DNA of 64,000 nucleotides from Bacillota bacterium (lineage in GTDB: Bacteria; Bacillota; Clostridia; Christensenellales; SZUA-584): positions 62,001 to 126,000 of the forward strand of contig JAEZJG010000014.1 in NCBI GenBank assembly GCA_023415795.1, read 5' to 3'. The translations under genes were made by a program, and so were the position numbers. A model generated the notes under the pieces. It saw nothing but the letters and a program-made list of their open reading frames with translations, had not been told where the DNA came from and did no database searches. Shown piece by piece: positions 53,802-62,546 of this stretch; the stretch's first letter is position 1; each line of letters opens with the position of its first letter.

Positions 53802-53827
53802 TTCGAATCCTAGTTCCGCTGCCAGAA
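53802..53827. mobile_element. attR, right attachment site
   Basis: 26-base perfect duplicate of the tRNA-Gln 3' end (38617-38642) with no tRNA body upstream. Confidence 0.9.
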
Positions 53828-53829
53828 AC

Positions 53830-53865
53830 AAGCCTTTAACCAATCGCGGTTAAGGGCTTTTTCTT
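53830..53865 (+). terminator. Original tRNA-Gln terminator beyond attR
   Basis: AAGCCTTTAACC (53830-53841) / GGTTAAGGGCTT (53848-53859) followed by TTTCTT. Presumably terminated the tRNA before the element inserted. Confidence 0.75.
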
Positions 53866-53974
53866 ATAATTTGCATCAGTAACTGTAGGTTAAAAGCCAA
53901 CAACTCACTCGTGATTGACATAATAAACAACATATAAAAAATTTAACAAGTATACGAACCGGGAGAGTAATCAC

Positions 53975-54793
53975 ATGAAAGCCTATCTTAAGGCTTGTTG
54001 CTTGGTTTTTTGTTATTAACTTGCTCTTTATTGAGCTCATGTTTGTCGCAGACTGTTTTTGACGGTATCGATATCCAAGTCGAGACGGCAGAATGGACAT
54101 ATGGTAGCGAAGAAATTAAAAATGCCATTGTCAATGATATCGGAGACGAATCAGAAGCATGGAACGAACTGTACTACCCATATATCATTTATCGCCAAAC
54201 GGATGATGCAAAAGTTATTCTGTTTAACAACAGTCGGATGGCCGTCATAAAAGACTATGCCAAGTCTTCCGGCAAAATAATCGACATGAAAGCGTGCTAT
54301 CCTGATCAGTTTAGTTCATTGGAAGATGAAATGATGCTTAGCAAAAGCGTTTATTTCGATGTCAGCCAAAATGGTAGATTTACGCTGATGGGCTGCTCAA
54401 TAGACGGACAGCCAATATATATCTTTGATAATGAAATCAATAAAGCGACTAAATTCACATTATCCCAGCCAAAGCGTGCGTTTTTTATCGACAATTCGCT
54501 TTATTTGTGTGTGGCTACGAGCAGTAGCGTCGATTTGGGCCAATAAAACTCAAGCCGAAAAAACCACATATACAGAGCGGGAAGAATCGGATATTGCTGA
54601 TCTGAGCGGGTATACCGATCTTGGAAGCATCTCATCACAAAGCAACACATCAAAATGGGATGCGTATGTTTCACAACGCGTTGTTACGGAATCAAACAAT
54701 GTCGATCCATATAACGTGCGGCTGTACCTCTATAATACAACAGATAAAACTTATTGCTCTGATATTATCAACCTGTTGGACATGATAGGATAG
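53975..54793 (+). pseudogene. Broken lipoprotein gene (two frameshifts)
   Basis: ATG 53975 with GGGAGAG upstream reads MKAYLKACCLVF and then stops. Adding one T to the T6 run at 54006-54011 gives MKAYLKACCLVFLLLTCSLL then SSC, a good lipoprotein signal. The body runs to 54546 in that frame; a second shift near 54533 joins NKTQAEKTTYTEREESD to the stop at 54793. No known domain (about 270 residues if repaired). The gene lies just outside the integrated element. Decay or sequence error. Confidence 0.6.
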
Positions 54794-54827
54794 GCAGTGC
54801 TTGAATCTGCGGAATAAATGCTCCGTT

Positions 54828-56096
54828 CTACAACACCACCCTTAAGGTAAACAGACTGTCATCAGCTGAAAATTGACAACTGCCATTCAGCCTTTCGGTT
54901 ACGTATTTAATGCTTTGCGTACCCAAACCATGACCTGCCGCGTTGGTCACCGGTAAACCGTTTACAAACACAGGGCGTGTGGCAAAGGCGTTTTGGAGGG
55001 ACAACAGCAGCTTATCATTTTTCATCGATAGCCTAAGTTGAACAGTTCGGCTTTCTTCGCTTAACTCTGAAACGGCGTTAATGGCGTTTTCGAGCCCGTT
55101 GGACAATATAGATGTGAACTCCAGCTCCGAGCAAGGCAGAGTGGACGGGATGGTGACAGTTGCATCGAAATGGATGCCTTTGTCGAACATGCGCTTCTCA
55201 TAAGATGACAGAATCATATTTACCAGTTCGTTGCCGCAGAATTTATGTATTATTGTCTGGTCGGTGAGTTCGATAATGCTTCGGATATAATCCTGCGCTT
55301 TCTCATAATCATGATTTCCCATCATAACAGATATGTTGCTCAAAAAATGCCGCATATCATGCCGGATTAATGAAATTTCGTATTTGGAGCGCTTAATCTC
55401 CTCAATTTCCTTAATTGAATGTGCTGTTTGAATTTCGATCAGCCTTTTTTGCTGCTCCGCAGCACATTTTTCTTCATATTGTTTTAGATAAATGACATTA
55501 AAAACGAGGTATGCTAAACAAAGCACAAACGGCAGGAACTCAAATACGGCTTGCGAACCCTCATACAGCAGCTTGGTGTAAACGGTAGCAACATAATCGA
55601 AAATGTAGTATACAAGAGGCAGCAGTCCAAAGATCAAAAGCTCTTTCGTGGATTTGGCGAGCATTACCAGCAGCGACCGGGAAGCGTATCGGACGATTCC
55701 ATACCAAATGGGTATCGTGATAAGGACGCGGGCGACAGACATTGTCCAAGGCTCACGGGTCGCAGATAACACAAGCAGTGCAATCCATTTGCTGATCTGG
55801 CAGCACAGATAGGCAGCCAAAATTGCTGATAAGCCGGGAATCAGCCTCCGTTTAAAATAGTATCTATACAGCAAAAGCAAGGGTAGATGGGTAATCATCG
55901 GATAAATCATCTGTGTGATTTGCATGCCTAAAAAAGAAAGGGAGAACGTTTGTATTAGAAGGTTTGCTACGCCAAACAGGAGAAAAGTCAGATGTGTTTT
56001 CTTGTTCAGGGTGATGTTGAGAAAAGATGCGGAAACATATATACCAAAGAACAGCAGAACGCTGTAATTGATAACGTCCAGAATAGTCGCCAGCAT
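54828..56096 (-). CDS. AgrC-like sensor kinase (GHKL ATPase)
   Basis: 422 aa. Six or seven N-terminal helices (to about residue 190), then a dimerisation region with phospho-acceptor His246 in LIRHDMRHFLSN and a C-terminal HATPase_c of the SpoOB/AgrC type (SNGLENAINAV, GHGLGTQSIK). ATG 56096 has AGGAGGCG upstream; an outer start at 56183 overlaps the regulator gene. It starts 2 bases after the response regulator, so the two are co-transcribed. No AgrD-like peptide or AgrB gene was found beside it. Confidence 0.9.
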   Translation of the reverse strand: MLATILDVINYSVLLFFGIYVSASFLNITLNKKTHLTFLLFGVANLLIQTFSLSFLGMQITQMIYPMITHLPLLLLYRYYFKRRLIPGLSAILAAYLCCQISKWIALLVLSATREPWTMSVARVLITIPIWYGIVRYASRSLLVMLAKSTKELLIFGLLPLVYYIFDYVATVYTKLLYEGSQAVFEFLPFVLCLAYLVFNVIYLKQYEEKCAAEQQKRLIEIQTAHSIKEIEEIKRSKYEISLIRHDMRHFLSNISVMMGNHDYEKAQDYIRSIIELTDQTIIHKFCGNELVNMILSSYEKRMFDKGIHFDATVTIPSTLPCSELEFTSILSNGLENAINAVSELSEESRTVQLRLSMKNDKLLLSLQNAFATRPVFVNGLPVTNAAGHGLGTQSIKYVTERLNGSCQFSADDSLFTLRVVL

Positions 56097-56098
56097 AA

Positions 56099-56821
56099 TC
56101 ACGCCTCCTTTTCGCCGAACATAAACGAAAAATATGCATCCTGAAAAACTTTGCCGGAGCCTCGGGCAATGGGAATGGCGCATCCGGATTTCATCGTTAT
56201 CTCAGTTGAGCTGAAGGAGTTGACATGGGACATGGATATGATATAGCTGCGATGGCATTTGAAAAACCCACCCTTCGTCAGAAGCTTGTTTTCAAAACTG
56301 CACAAGGGTTCCGTAGTCGTAAGCATCTGGCCTGACTTGAGGAAGAACACCACACGCTTGTTCTGAGCCTCAATGTATTCGATATCATACAGATAGAGTT
56401 TATGATAGCCGTAGGTGCTCTTCAGCAGCAGATGTTCGGGTTCTTTCTGCATCGCCGCGGTGCAATCGTTAAGGGCAGCCGACAGCCGCTCTAAACTGAT
56501 TGGCTTTAATATGTATCCGCTTGCTTTGACAGAGTAGGATTCGAGTGCAAATTCAGGCGATGACGTCAGGAAAACAATTTTTACCGACTTATTAAACTCG
56601 CGTATTTCATGTGCGGTGTCCATTCCATTAAGCAGCGGCATCATAATATCAAGTAAAATGATATCTATATTTGTGCTGCGTATGCTTTTAAGCAATGCAT
56701 CCCCATTATCAAAACAACTGATCTGTACAGTTATGCCATAACTCGCCGACCATTGCTCAATCATTTGCCTTGTGCTTTCAAGGCAATGCGCTTCATCATC
56801 GCATATGGCCAATCGGATCAT
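56099..56821 (-). CDS. LytTR-family response regulator (AgrA-like)
   Basis: 240 aa. Receiver with CDDE, phospho-acceptor Asp58 in IILLDIMMP, Lys in ILKPISLE; LytTR DNA-binding domain at the C-terminus (FFKCHRSYIISMSHVNSF, MKSGCAIPIARG). ATG 56821 is preceded by AGAGGT. LytTR regulators bind short repeats near promoters of surface or signalling genes; candidates lie upstream of the two genes that follow on the other strand. Confidence 0.92.
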   Translation of the reverse strand: MIRLAICDDEAHCLESTRQMIEQWSASYGITVQISCFDNGDALLKSIRSTNIDIILLDIMMPLLNGMDTAHEIREFNKSVKIVFLTSSPEFALESYSVKASGYILKPISLERLSAALNDCTAAMQKEPEHLLLKSTYGYHKLYLYDIEYIEAQNKRVVFFLKSGQMLTTTEPLCSFENKLLTKGGFFKCHRSYIISMSHVNSFSSTEITMKSGCAIPIARGSGKVFQDAYFSFMFGEKEA

Positions 56822-56920
56822 GATTACCTCTTTCTTATCACAACGAGTATTCATTTATTTTATCAGTGAAGCCGGTTATTATCAATTAGTGCATATGCAT
56901 TTCACTCTCTGAAAACAACT

Positions 56921-56963
56921 TTTCGCGATTTAACGGCAGCCGTGGTTTGATTTTCTGTATAAT
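56921..56963 (+). promoter_or_regulatory. Promoter with TTTCGCG-ATTTAACG box (copy A)
   Basis: Box TTTCGCGATTTAACG (56921-56935), 22 bases, then TATAAT (56958-56963). No good -35 hexamer, so an activator is likely. Closely similar to copy B at 57573. Possible target of the adjacent LytTR regulator. Confidence 0.5.
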
Positions 56964-57057
56964 TAGGGGTCGATGCGGCGTTACGGAACGAGCAGCCCAC
57001 AGACCATACGCTTTGCGAAGAGGTTGCATCGGATAATAACAACAGGGGAGTTTATAG

Positions 57058-57486
57058 ATGAAAAGAATTTTTGGTTATATGGTAGCAGCCACACTGGTAA
57101 TTGTTCTCGTGCTAAGCCTTGCCGCGTGCGGTAATGCGAATGCGAGCAAGCTAGAAGAGCTTGATGGCATGGTATCCCAGTACGAGGGCATCGTTGCCGA
57201 CGCGCAGGTGCAAGTGGATGAGCTGGCCTATTATGTGCAACATTACGATATCATGTCGTATGAAGAGAATTTTGTTCCGATTCAGGCAACGATGGAGGAG
57301 ATAGCTGCCCAGAAAGACCAGATTACAAGTGCTTACAACGAAAACAAGGATTCGTATACGTCTGAGAAAATTGATGAACTGATCGATCTTTTGGGCACCC
57401 AAATCGAATCGGCCAACAAATTCGTGGATGGTCTGAAGGATATGGTTGCCAAGGCGGAAGAAAGCATCAATAGCGCTGAGGAATAA
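57058..57486 (+). CDS. Small lipoprotein
   Basis: 142 aa. Lipoprotein signal ending LSLAAC, then a helical, probably coiled-coil body with many Glu, Gln, Lys. No family recognised. GGGGAG precedes the ATG. Followed by a terminator. Shares an upstream box with the next gene, suggesting a common regulator. Confidence 0.8.
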   Translation: MKRIFGYMVAATLVIVLVLSLAACGNANASKLEELDGMVSQYEGIVADAQVQVDELAYYVQHYDIMSYEENFVPIQATMEEIAAQKDQITSAYNENKDSYTSEKIDELIDLLGTQIESANKFVDGLKDMVAKAEESINSAEE

Positions 57487-57510
57487 ACCAATATATCATG
57501 AGAAGAAATA

Positions 57511-57542
57511 CAGGCGGCTTGAGCGGTCGCCTGCATTTTTTA
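57511..57542 (+). terminator. Terminator of the 57058 lipoprotein
   Basis: CAGGCG...CGCCTG stem (57511-57533) followed by ATTTTTT. Confidence 0.8.
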
Positions 57543-57572
57543 TTAGCTTCATTTCACACCCTGGATTCGACA

Positions 57573-57615
57573 TTTCGCGCCATTTAACGTTAAACAGTAC
57601 TTGCATTGGTATAAT
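57573..57615 (+). promoter_or_regulatory. Promoter with TTTCGCG-CC-ATTTAACG box (copy B)
   Basis: Box at 57573-57589, 20 bases, TATAAT (57610-57615), 40 bases before the start codon. Same element as copy A with two extra bases. Confidence 0.5.
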
Positions 57616-57655
57616 TCGTATGGAATAACATTAATACATTTTTTGGAGGACTCAT

Positions 57656-58063
57656 ATGAACGCACCGGGTAAAGGACTTTTAAAGGTTATCAGCATTTTA
57701 TTCATCATCTTCGGCGTCATTGCAACGATCATGTCGGTGTTGGCATTAATCGGTTCCGCAGCGCTGACTGCTTACTTAGGAGATCTGGGTATTATACTGG
57801 TGATTGCAACTGTTGTGATGCTGATTGCGAGCGTTCTTGAGCTTGTGATGGGTATTCTGGGTATTAAAAAATGCGGGGACCCTGCGAAAGCTGGTTTCTT
57901 CATCACCACAGGTATCATACTTTGCGTACTGACACTGGCAAGCATGATAATGAACATTGCAAGCGCCGGCTTCTCGGTAACCAGCCTGATCGGATTCGTA
58001 CTGCCGGTACTCTATATTGTGGGCGGTAGCATGAACAAAAAGGCTTCTGCGGCCGTTGGCTGA
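57656..58063 (+). CDS. Small four-helix membrane protein
   Basis: 135 aa, four hydrophobic segments (about 8-40, 43-70, 80-103, 108-126), no family recognised with certainty. TTGGAGGA ribosome site. A single gene with its own promoter and terminator, probably in the same regulon as the preceding lipoprotein. Confidence 0.78.
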   Translation: MNAPGKGLLKVISILFIIFGVIATIMSVLALIGSAALTAYLGDLGIILVIATVVMLIASVLELVMGILGIKKCGDPAKAGFFITTGIILCVLTLASMIMNIASAGFSVTSLIGFVLPVLYIVGGSMNKKASAAVG

Positions 58064-58105
58064 CATCACACTGGGAGCGGATTATTTACGAACTGATGCA
58101 AAATA

Positions 58106-58132
58106 CAAAAGTGCCCTTATAGGGTGCTTTTG
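58106..58132 (+). terminator. Terminator of the 57656 gene
   Basis: Stem CAAAAGTGCCCT/AGGGTGCTTTTG with two wobble pairs, then TGTTATT. Confidence 0.75.
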
Positions 58133-58238
58133 TGTTATTGCATTTTAGCAACCGGATAATAAAATATCCGAATATCGCCCGAGCTTCTATGATTAACATG
58201 CTGACCTATATACAAATGCAACGAGAAGGGATTATCCC

Positions 58239-59708
58239 ATGAAAAAGAGATTGCTCGCGCTGCTGATAACTGCGGCGCTCATACTGACCTTGCTTCCGGC
58301 CATGGCATTAGCAGCCAGCACTTTGGAAGTAGGCGGCGGTGTCTATGATTTGACCGAAGCAGGATTGAACGCTGCAATTACCGACGCCAGCAACGGAGAT
58401 ACTATCAAGTTCGTAAGCAGCGGCACCATCACGCTGACCGCAAATATCATGATTAACAAATCGATTACGCTGGATCTGAACGGACAAACAATCGGTTTTA
58501 CTACAGGTAATTTTAACAGAGTGACTCTACCCCAGGTCCCTTCGGTTTCTGTGCTCATACAGGGGCCGGGTACCATTACCACGGGCAATGATATTTTTGT
58601 ATATAGCGGGTCAACGCTGACTGTGCAGGGAGGTGCTGTCTTTGAAGGCACGGGAAGCTCACCGGCGGTGTCGAATTACGGCACACTCTTAATGACGGGC
58701 GGTGTGCTTCGGAAGACGAACGGGAACTACGCTCTTCTAAATATGGGGACTGCAACCTTCGATGATGTGACGATTGAAACGAGCAATGGAAGCGGATCGG
58801 TGATATGGGCGAATAATGGCACGCTCACCCTCAACAACTGTACAACAACAAACAACTTTTCGGGTACTATGACAGGAACATTGCCCAGCGTCATCTTTGT
58901 GTCTAATTCTGCTGCGGTGACCCTTAACGGTGGTTCCGTCACAGCGCCTGCGGGGGGGTCGCTGCCTGCGATTCTAGTGTACAAAAATGCCACATTGACC
59001 AACAACGGTGCCGCAATCTCGGGCGGTTATGTGACAAAAATCAGCGACCTGAGTGTATCCGTATCATCCGGTGCCGGAAAGGTGACACTTGCGCAGCAGA
59101 CTGCGGAGCCCGGCGTAACGTATTACTACAAGAAGACAGCGACAGACGATACGGCGGCAAAACCGTCATATGATGAAGATTTTAATTCCACGGGCTGGAC
59201 AGCATTCAGCACCGCGACGGATATTGGCTCTGCAAGCACGGCGACAATTTATGTACAGGTTGTGAAGGTGGGTGACAGCACGCATAGGATATACGGCTGG
59301 GGACAGGGCAGTGCCACACCGACACCTTCGACCACACCGGCACCTACACCTACAGCATCACCGACACCCACGGCAACCTCTTCACCTTATACGGCTGTGG
59401 TTTTTGTGAACGGCAGAACGACGCTGACCGCGTCCGTTTCGGGCGGCGCATGGAGCTATGACAAAGCCTACCTGAAATTGACGGACAACGGCGACAATAC
59501 TGCCGTTATCAAAGGTTTAAAGGCGGGAACAACCACTGTCACCTATACGGCGGACAGCATTACTGAGACTTTTGCAGTGACAGTTAAAGCATCGGAGCTG
59601 CCCGCTACAGGACAGGATTTCATGTGGGTGTGGGCAATTGGCGCGGTAGCGGTTGCTGCGCTGGGCTATGCATGTCTGATGCTGCGCAGGAAGAGAAACC
59701 ACGCTTAA
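58239..59708 (+). CDS. LPXTG-anchored surface protein with beta-helix-like repeats
   Basis: 489 aa. Sec signal peptide (cleavage near LPAMALAAS), a body of about 230 residues with parallel-beta-helix style repeats (GTLTLNNC, GTATFDDV, GTLLMTGG), a Pro/Thr-rich linker (PTPTASPTPTAT), a small Ig-like beta domain (GKAGTTTVTYTADS type), and a C-terminal sorting signal LPATG (454-458), hydrophobic helix and RRKRNHA tail. It would be attached to peptidoglycan by sortase; no sortase gene lies in the window. Possible adhesin or glycan-binding role. Confidence 0.85.
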   Translation: MKKRLLALLITAALILTLLPAMALAASTLEVGGGVYDLTEAGLNAAITDASNGDTIKFVSSGTITLTANIMINKSITLDLNGQTIGFTTGNFNRVTLPQVPSVSVLIQGPGTITTGNDIFVYSGSTLTVQGGAVFEGTGSSPAVSNYGTLLMTGGVLRKTNGNYALLNMGTATFDDVTIETSNGSGSVIWANNGTLTLNNCTTTNNFSGTMTGTLPSVIFVSNSAAVTLNGGSVTAPAGGSLPAILVYKNATLTNNGAAISGGYVTKISDLSVSVSSGAGKVTLAQQTAEPGVTYYYKKTATDDTAAKPSYDEDFNSTGWTAFSTATDIGSASTATIYVQVVKVGDSTHRIYGWGQGSATPTPSTTPAPTPTASPTPTATSSPYTAVVFVNGRTTLTASVSGGAWSYDKAYLKLTDNGDNTAVIKGLKAGTTTVTYTADSITETFAVTVKASELPATGQDFMWVWAIGAVAVAALGYACLMLRRKRNHA

Positions 59709-59812
59709 ATACCAACACATAAACCATACGTTTGCCGAGTGGCTAAATAAAATTATCCACTTAATACAACGGATTTTCTTCCAGATAACATTTGTGCAGC
59801 ATAAACATAAAG

Positions 59813-59842
59813 ACAAGCTCTTGACCATGGTCAAGAGCTTGT
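59813..59842. terminator. Perfect 30-base palindrome, bidirectional terminator
   Basis: ACAAGCTCTTGACC (59813-59826) and its complement (59829-59842) around AT; T-rich sequence follows on the plus strand (TTTATATG). Sits between convergent genes. Confidence 0.75.
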
Positions 59843-59887
59843 TTATATGCTGTTTGTTCTGTTTTGTTAGCATTTACATTGTCCGCA

Positions 59888-60256
59888 TTATTTTGCTGCT
59901 TTGCTGGCTGTCATCGAGCAGCAAGCCTCCATGCCGTTGCGCTGCATGTATTGCTCGCCCCAATCGTACATTGCTGACAGTATGGGCTTCAAGCTGCGGC
60001 CAAAGCCCGTCAGCGAATATTCCACCTTGGGCGGCACCACCGGATATACCGTACGCTCTAGCAGATTATCGCTCTCCAGCTCGCGAAGCTGCTGAGTCAA
60101 CATCTTGGGCGTGGCTTGTGGTATCAGCTTTTGCAGCTGACCATGACGAAGAGTGCCATCCACAAGATGCCACAGTATCAGGGATTTGTATTTACCGCCG
60201 ATCAGACGCAGTGTTGCGTCCACCGGACAGCTAAGATCGTTGTGATGGCCGTTCAT
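59888..60256 (-). CDS. HxlR-family transcription regulator
   Basis: 122 aa winged helix. CPVDATLRLIGGKYKSLILWHL near the N-terminus contains the single conserved cysteine of HxlR proteins; KMLTQQLRELESDNLLERTVYP forms the recognition helix and wing. HxlR regulators often respond to reactive electrophiles or oxidants. Divergent from the metal-handling genes and may control them. Confidence 0.92.
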   Translation of the reverse strand: MNGHHNDLSCPVDATLRLIGGKYKSLILWHLVDGTLRHGQLQKLIPQATPKMLTQQLRELESDNLLERTVYPVVPPKVEYSLTGFGRSLKPILSAMYDWGEQYMQRNGMEACCSMTASKAAK

Positions 60257-60453
60257 TGACCCGTCTCCTTTACACTATCATTATGGTAAGTATAATACAA
60301 AAATGTACATACTTGCGAAAAATACTGCAATGTTTAATAATATTAACACGGCTGAACATATCGGTCAAGTCGTGCAAGGTAGAAGTGACAATGATACAAA
60401 ATTGCGCAGACTAATCTAGAAAGCTGGAGTGACCGAAAAATAGGAGGATATAC

Positions 60454-60981
60454 ATGATTAAAAAAAGATATAAGTTGATTAAAACGGGTTTTACGCTGCT
60501 GGCGGTGCTTTTGCTGGCTGGCTGTGGTGCCGCCGGCGGACAGAACGGAGGCAATGAAACCTCTGCCACAGCGAAGCCCGAACCAACACAGCAAGCTTCG
60601 CCGGAAGCAGCGAACAGCGCGGAAGATGTGACGATCAATATCAGCGAGCTTTCGGCAACGCCGAAGTTTTTCGCGACGGAAGCGAACGGCACGAAAATGG
60701 AGATCGTGGCGGTAGTCGCCTCTGATGGTACGGTGCGCACCGCGTTTAATACCTGTCAGGTTTGCTATTCGTCGGGTCGGGGCTATTACGAAGCGGAGGG
60801 CGATGAGCTGGTGTGTCAGAACTGCGGCAACCGTTTTACGGGCGACGCGGTGGGTCTGCAAAGCGGCGGCTGCAATCCGGTTCCCATTTCGGCTGAGCAA
60901 CGCACAGAGAAGGATGGCGTCATCACCATTCCCGGCTCGCTGCTGAGTGAAGCCAGCATTATATTTGAAAACTGGAAGTAG
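60454..60981 (+). CDS. DUF2318 lipoprotein (predicted metal/Fe-S binding)
   Basis: 175 aa. Lipobox LLAGC, low-complexity linker, then a DUF2318-like domain: NTCQVCYSSGRGYYEAEGDELVCQNCGNRF (two CxxC pairs) and SGGCNPVPI. In other bacteria this domain accompanies iron- or copper-transport membrane proteins. AGGAGGAT precedes the ATG. The next gene starts 9 bases downstream. Confidence 0.82.
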   Translation: MIKKRYKLIKTGFTLLAVLLLAGCGAAGGQNGGNETSATAKPEPTQQASPEAANSAEDVTINISELSATPKFFATEANGTKMEIVAVVASDGTVRTAFNTCQVCYSSGRGYYEAEGDELVCQNCGNRFTGDAVGLQSGGCNPVPISAEQRTEKDGVITIPGSLLSEASIIFENWK

Positions 60982-60990
60982 GTTCAACCG

Positions 60991-62526
60991 ATGAAGAAAG
61001 TTACTCTTTCTATAGATGGCATGCACTGTGGAGCCTGCGAGCTGCGCGTGGAGAATGCGCTGCTGGCGGTGGCGGGTGTCAAGAGCGCTAAAGCCAGCGC
61101 TGCCAAAGCCCGAGTGACAGTGGAGTATGACGAGGCGCAGACGGAAGCGGAGCTGCTGGAACGAGCGATCACGCAAGCGGGTTATGCCATGAGAACACAG
61201 GCTGAGACACCGAACAAAAGCGGCGGAGGCACGCTGCGCATCATCGGTATATTGGTGCTGTTGTTTGGCGTATATATGCTGATCTCGCATACCATTGGCT
61301 TCAATTTCATTCCGGATGTACAGCCGGGTGCGGGGCTGGGCGTGATATTTGTGATCGGTCTGCTGACATCGCTGCATTGCCTGGCGATGTGCGGTGGTAT
61401 TAATCTCTCGCAGAATGTGGCTGTGGGGCAGGAGGGTGTTCGTTCGCGGCTGAAGCCGGGGCTTTTGTATAACGCCGGGCGCGTGCTGGCATACACTGCT
61501 GTGGGCGGCGTTGTGGGTGCGATCGGCTCTGTTATCAGCTTCTCAGGTACAGTGAGGGGCATTGTGGTGCTGGCGGCAGGCGTGGTGATGGTGGTAATGG
61601 GGCTGAACATGCTGGGGCTGCCGTGGTTTAAACGCCTCAGCCTGCGCATGCCCAAACTGTTGATGCGCAAGGCACGGGCAGGCAAGTCGTCCAAGAAGCC
61701 CTTTGTGGTGGGGTTGCTGAACGGGCTGATGCCTTGCGGCCCGCTGCAGGCGATGCAGATATACGCGCTGGGTACAGGAAGCGCGCTGATGGGTGCACTG
61801 TCTATGCTGGTATTTTCTCTGGGCACCGTGCCGCTGATGTTTGCATTCGGTGCGCTGAGCGCATTGCTAAACAGCAAGTTTACGCGCGTGATGGGCAGGG
61901 TAAGCGCCATGCTGGTGATATTGATCGGCTTCACGATGCTGGGGCGAGGCTTCGGGCTTTCGGGCGTGGCACTGCCGTTGACACCGCCGGGCAGCGGAAC
62001 GCAAAACGTGGCGGCAGTGGAAAGTACGGACGGTGAGGACGTACAAAGGATTACCTCGGAGTTTGCCTCGGGGCAGTACGTGCCGATCACGGTGAAGCAG
62101 GGCATCCCCGTCGTATGGACGATCCGCGTGACGGAGAAGGACCTCAACGGCTGTAACAATCCGCTGATCATCCCCGCTTACGACATCGAGAAGAAGCTGG
62201 TGCCGGGCGACAATACCATTGAGTTTACGCCCAAAGAAAGCGGCGTGATTGCGTACAGCTGCTGGATGGGCATGATACGCAGCACCATCACTGTGGTGGC
62301 TGCGGATTCGGAGCCGGGTGCGGCTGCGTCGGCAGAGCCTGCCGCTGCACTGACACTGCCCCCGGTGCCGCCGGGCGGCTGCTGCGGGACAGCGGGAAGC
62401 ACGCAAGCGCAACAACTGCCCAACTGCTGTGCACCGGAGGCCAGCCAAACGCCGGAGCCGACAGAAGAACCGAAGGAAACGGAGTATGACCCGGCGCTCG
62501 ATGGCGGGTTCGGGTGCTGCGGATAA
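60991..62526 (+). CDS. HMA - TauE/SafE-like membrane - cupredoxin fusion protein
   Basis: 511 aa with three metal-related parts: an HMA domain (GMHCGAC, Cys13 and Cys16), a six-helix TauE/SafE/UreH-type membrane domain (LTSLHCLAMCGGINLSQ; NGLMPCGPLQAMQIYA), and a C-terminal cupredoxin-like domain (NGCNNPLIIPAYDIEKKL, then SCWMGM). The tail is Cys-rich (GGCCGTAG, NCCAPE, GFGCCG). Typical of copper or other soft-metal handling at the membrane. Same operon as DUF2318 and the P-type ATPase. Confidence 0.87.
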   Translation: MKKVTLSIDGMHCGACELRVENALLAVAGVKSAKASAAKARVTVEYDEAQTEAELLERAITQAGYAMRTQAETPNKSGGGTLRIIGILVLLFGVYMLISHTIGFNFIPDVQPGAGLGVIFVIGLLTSLHCLAMCGGINLSQNVAVGQEGVRSRLKPGLLYNAGRVLAYTAVGGVVGAIGSVISFSGTVRGIVVLAAGVVMVVMGLNMLGLPWFKRLSLRMPKLLMRKARAGKSSKKPFVVGLLNGLMPCGPLQAMQIYALGTGSALMGALSMLVFSLGTVPLMFAFGALSALLNSKFTRVMGRVSAMLVILIGFTMLGRGFGLSGVALPLTPPGSGTQNVAAVESTDGEDVQRITSEFASGQYVPITVKQGIPVVWTIRVTEKDLNGCNNPLIIPAYDIEKKLVPGDNTIEFTPKESGVIAYSCWMGMIRSTITVVAADSEPGAAASAEPAAALTLPPVPPGGCCGTAGSTQAQQLPNCCAPEASQTPEPTEEPKETEYDPALDGGFGCCG

Positions 62527-62546
62527 CATATAAGGAGTGAGTAATT

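Larger units (their letters stand above)
38617..53827. mobile_element. Integrated element in tRNA-Gln, 15.2 kb, with two-component/MacAB-like efflux cargo
   Basis: Bounded by the 26-bp direct repeat. Contains, left to right: tyrosine integrase (minus, frameshifted), DUF6076-like (minus), excisionase-like HTH (frameshifted), RepA-like ATPase, MobV relaxase (frameshifted), transposase remnant, histidine kinase and response regulator (minus), then adaptor, ABC ATPase, permease and second adaptor (plus). No type IV secretion genes, so it fits an integrative mobilizable element. The left, mobility half looks more AT-rich than the efflux half by eye. Confidence 0.88.

Noticed and set aside
53995..54546. 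TTG-started lipoprotein as an intact gene
   Set aside because: The real start and ribosome site are at 53975 in another frame, and conserved-looking sequence continues past its stop in a third frame.
60343..61377. 344-codon minus-strand open frame opposite the metal locus
   Set aside because: Antisense of DUF2318 and HMA genes, Arg/His-rich, no ribosome site.
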